From: Bifidobacterium adolescentis ATCC 15703
GTDB taxonomy: Bacteria > Actinomycetota > Actinomycetes > Actinomycetales > Bifidobacteriaceae
Direction: 5' to 3'
Assembly (NCBI RefSeq): GCF_000010425.1
Contig: NC_008618.1
Location: forward strand, 1,171,946 to 1,235,945
Length of the DNA stretch: 64,000 nucleotides
Position 1 is the first letter of the stretch, and every line of letters begins with the position of its first letter. Of the stretch, positions 62,266 through 64,000 are shown piece after piece. Position numbers and translations under genes: made by a program. Below the pieces are notes generated by a model, which saw only the letters and a list, made by a program, of their open reading frames with translations, was not told where the DNA came from and did no database searches.

Positions 62266-62271
62266 ATTGTA
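62266..62271 (-). promoter_or_regulatory. -10 element for a leaderless M20 transcript
   Basis: TACAAT on the minus strand ends eight bases before the start codon, so transcription is predicted to begin at or next to the ATG. Confidence 0.5.
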
Positions 62272-62388
62272 GGCACATCCGGCCGTTTTTCCTATTTTCG
62301 TGGTCGTGTTCCGTGCCGTGCACGACGTTTTCGCATATATCCTCGTAAGCTGGATACCGGGTTTGACATGGTTTTTCATGGAGGCAGC

Positions 62389-63189
62389 ATGGCTCAGGAC
62401 ATCAAGACGGCGTTTTTCGACATCGACGGCACGTTGACGAGTTTCGTCACGCATGTGGTGCCGCAGTCCACCGTCGACGCGTTGCATGCATTGCAGCGCA
62501 ATGGCGTGAAGGTGTTCATCTGTTCGGGCCGCGCACCCTCCTACATGGGCGTGGTGCTTGATACCATTCCCGTCACGTTCGACGGCATCGTGGGACTTAA
62601 CGGCCAGTATTGCACCACGCGCGACGGTCTCGACTACCGGCATCCGATCGACCAGGCCGACGTGAAGCTGATCACCGACTGGCTTGAAACGCATGCCGAC
62701 GTGGTCGCCAACTATGCGGAAAGCGACTACGGGTATTTCAATCGCACGAACGCCGCATTGGAACGCACGTGGAACAGTCTCGGCAAGACCGCGCCGAAAA
62801 TCGACGTGCATGATCCGCGCGAACGCATCGCAAACCATTCCACGTTCCAAATCAGCCCGTATGTGGACGAGACGATGGAAGCCGAAATCGCCAGCATGTG
62901 CGGCAACGTGCGCGGCGTCAGATGGCATCCCGCTTTCACCGATCTGATTCCCGCCGATGGAGGCAAGGCGGTTGGTATGCAGGTGATGCTGGAGCATTTC
63001 GGTTGGACGAAAGACAATGCGATCGCATTCGGCGACGGCGGCAACGATGTGGACATGCTACGATTCGCGGGAATCGGCGTGGCAATGGGCAACGCCACCG
63101 ACGAGCCGAAAGCGGCGGCCGATTACGTCACCGACAGCGTCGACGACGCCGGCATAGCCAACGCGCTTAAGCATTTCGGCGTTATATGA
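62389..63189 (+). CDS. Cof-type HAD phosphatase
   Basis: 266-residue haloacid dehalogenase-like phosphatase with a C2 (Cof/YbhA) cap. Motif I is AFFDIDGTLTSF (nucleophile and acid Asp), motif II is VFICSGRAPS, the lysine motif III is DGGKAVGMQ, and motif IV is IAFGDGGNDVDMLRFAG. The cap occupies about residues 85-185. It dephosphorylates sugar phosphates or cofactors in general; the exact substrate is not known. The ATG at 62389 has GGAGG seven bases upstream; the longer upstream frame is rejected. Divergent from the M20 gene. Confidence 0.92.
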   Translation: MAQDIKTAFFDIDGTLTSFVTHVVPQSTVDALHALQRNGVKVFICSGRAPSYMGVVLDTIPVTFDGIVGLNGQYCTTRDGLDYRHPIDQADVKLITDWLETHADVVANYAESDYGYFNRTNAALERTWNSLGKTAPKIDVHDPRERIANHSTFQISPYVDETMEAEIASMCGNVRGVRWHPAFTDLIPADGGKAVGMQVMLEHFGWTKDNAIAFGDGGNDVDMLRFAGIGVAMGNATDEPKAAADYVTDSVDDAGIANALKHFGVI

Positions 63190-63387
63190 CGGTGTTTCCG
63201 CAAGATTATTTACGATTCACAAGTCTGTTTTTCGCATATTCCTGCGGTTTTTGCGCCCTTTATAAATAATTCCGATAAGCGCGCGACGTGTTGCCGTCAC
63301 AGGTTCCTCTATATTGGTCAATCGTTGGCCCGCAACCGCAGTAAGCGTCCGGGCCGTGTAGCGAAATTGAGAGAGAGGAACTCAACC
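63190..63387 (+). promoter_or_regulatory. metQ leader with a conserved-looking hairpin
   Basis: The 198-nt gap begins with A+T-rich sequence and has a TATATT hexamer near 63310. Downstream a bipartite hairpin occurs at 63327-63355: GGCCCG pairs with CGGGCC, and CGC pairs with GCG around an AGTAA loop, leaving CAAC/TC bulges. No T run follows, so it is not an ordinary terminator. I cannot match it to a SAM riboswitch class. The AGAGAGAGGA ribosome binding site is at 63370-63380. Confidence 0.4.
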
Positions 63388-64000
63388 ATGCGTAACAAGA
63401 AGATTCTCGGCGCACTGCTCGCCGTCACCACGCTCGCGACCTTCGGCCTGGCAGGCTGCGGCAATTCCGGTTCCAACGGTGCCGCCTCCAAGGAGGACGA
63501 CAAGACCATCACCGTGGCCGCCTCCCCGACCCCGCACGCGGAGATTCTGAACAAGGCGGTCAAACCGCTCGTCGAGAAGGACGGCTACAAGCTGGTCGTC
63601 AAGGAGTTCACCGACTACGTGCAGCCGAACACCGCCACCGAGGATGGCGAGGTTGACGCCAACTACTTCCAGCACAAGCCGTACCTCGACAACTTCAACA
63701 AGGAGAAGGGCACGCATCTGGTGTCCGTGGAGGGCATCCATTTCGAGCCGTTCGGCCTGTACCCGGGCAAGACCAAGGAGCTGAAGGATCTTCAGGACGG
63801 CGCCACCGTGGCCGTACCGAATGATGCCACCAACGAGGCCCGCGCGCTTCTGCTGCTGCAGGATGCCGGCCTGATCAAGCTGAAGGATCCGAAGGACATC
63901 AACGCCACGCCGAAGGACATCACCTCCAATCCGAAGAACCTGAAGTTCAAGGAGCTTGAGGCCGCCGTCGTGCCGACCGTCATCAAGGATGTCGACATCG
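63388..64000 (+). CDS. metQ: MetQ-type methionine ABC transporter lipoprotein (cut by window edge)
   Basis: The first 204 residues of a NlpA/MetQ family substrate-binding lipoprotein. The signal peptide ends in the lipobox TFGLAGCGNS (Cys at about 22). The mature part starts after a Ser/Gly/Asp linker with TITVAASPTPHAEILNKAVK. It continues through VDANYFQHKPYLDNFNKEKG and GLYPGKTKELKDLQDGATVAVPND, all typical of methionine-binding MetQ. The ATG at 63388 follows AGAGAGAGGA. Downstream permease (metI) and ATPase (metN) genes would lie outside the window. The preceding mmu decay makes methionine import of interest here. Confidence 0.92.
   Translation, partial: MRNKKILGALLAVTTLATFGLAGCGNSGSNGAASKEDDKTITVAASPTPHAEILNKAVKPLVEKDGYKLVVKEFTDYVQPNTATEDGEVDANYFQHKPYLDNFNKEKGTHLVSVEGIHFEPFGLYPGKTKELKDLQDGATVAVPNDATNEARALLLLQDAGLIKLKDPKDINATPKDITSNPKNLKFKELEAAVVPTVIKDVDI

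Overview
The window is a G+C-rich actinobacterial chromosome segment, almost certainly from a Bifidobacterium. The pointers are a pyruvate formate-lyase pair (pflB-pflA), an unusually long NAD-dependent DNA ligase, a polyphosphate glucokinase, DUF3043 and DUF3000 proteins, a LacI-controlled GH13 alpha-glucosidase, and vitamin salvage through ECF transporters. The species cannot be fixed from what I can read. I see no rRNA, tRNA, CRISPR array or transposase. The two edge genes (dihydrolipoamide dehydrogenase on the left, a MetQ-type lipoprotein on the right) run out of the window.

1-24 kb is mostly housekeeping and vitamin supply. A ykoE-ykoD-ykoC thiamin-precursor ECF transporter sits behind a TPP riboswitch. 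It is followed by mrp, ligA, a ~1,127-residue protein of unknown function, a large GT-C-like membrane protein, a solo ABC ATPase with a worn signature motif, an aminotransferase, ppgK and a GT2 glycosyltransferase. A second TPP riboswitch drives tenA. An FMN riboswitch at 25 kb controls ribU and a rare single-chain A-A-T energizing module. 25-40 kb holds a SWIM/SNF2 helicase, pepC, a secreted HNH-Excalibur nuclease, a K+-channel-like protein, a D-2-hydroxyacid dehydrogenase, dtd, and a LacI-alpha-glucosidase-solute-binding-lipoprotein locus with visible operators and no permease genes. A second, motif-degenerate Dtd-like protein follows.

40.1-46.3 kb is an accessory, A+T-richer defence/toxin island. 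It holds a DinJ-YafQ pair, a small basic protein, a GIY-YIG/DUF2075 NTPase divergent from a MazG-like pyrophosphohydrolase, and an Abi_2 (AbiD/F) protein preceded by a structured, terminator-ended leader that looks like an abiF-type RNA. It ends with an overlapping RHH antitoxin - PemK/MazF toxin - minimal nucleotidyltransferase triplet. A frameshifted metallophosphoesterase lies at its right edge.

47-64 kb returns to core content: a second YkoE-like S component with an unassigned structured leader, GNAT, YdcF/DUF218, a DnaQ-like exonuclease, a decayed S-methylmethionine locus (mmuP frameshifted and joined to the last part of mmuM), tig, rnd-DUF3000, pflB-pflA, nadE, an M20 amidohydrolase, a Cof-type HAD phosphatase and metQ.

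A theme across the window is start codons lying 6-8 nt downstream of a -10-like hexamer with no Shine-Dalgarno sequence, consistent with leaderless transcripts. All functional calls come from reading motifs in the translations; no database search was possible.
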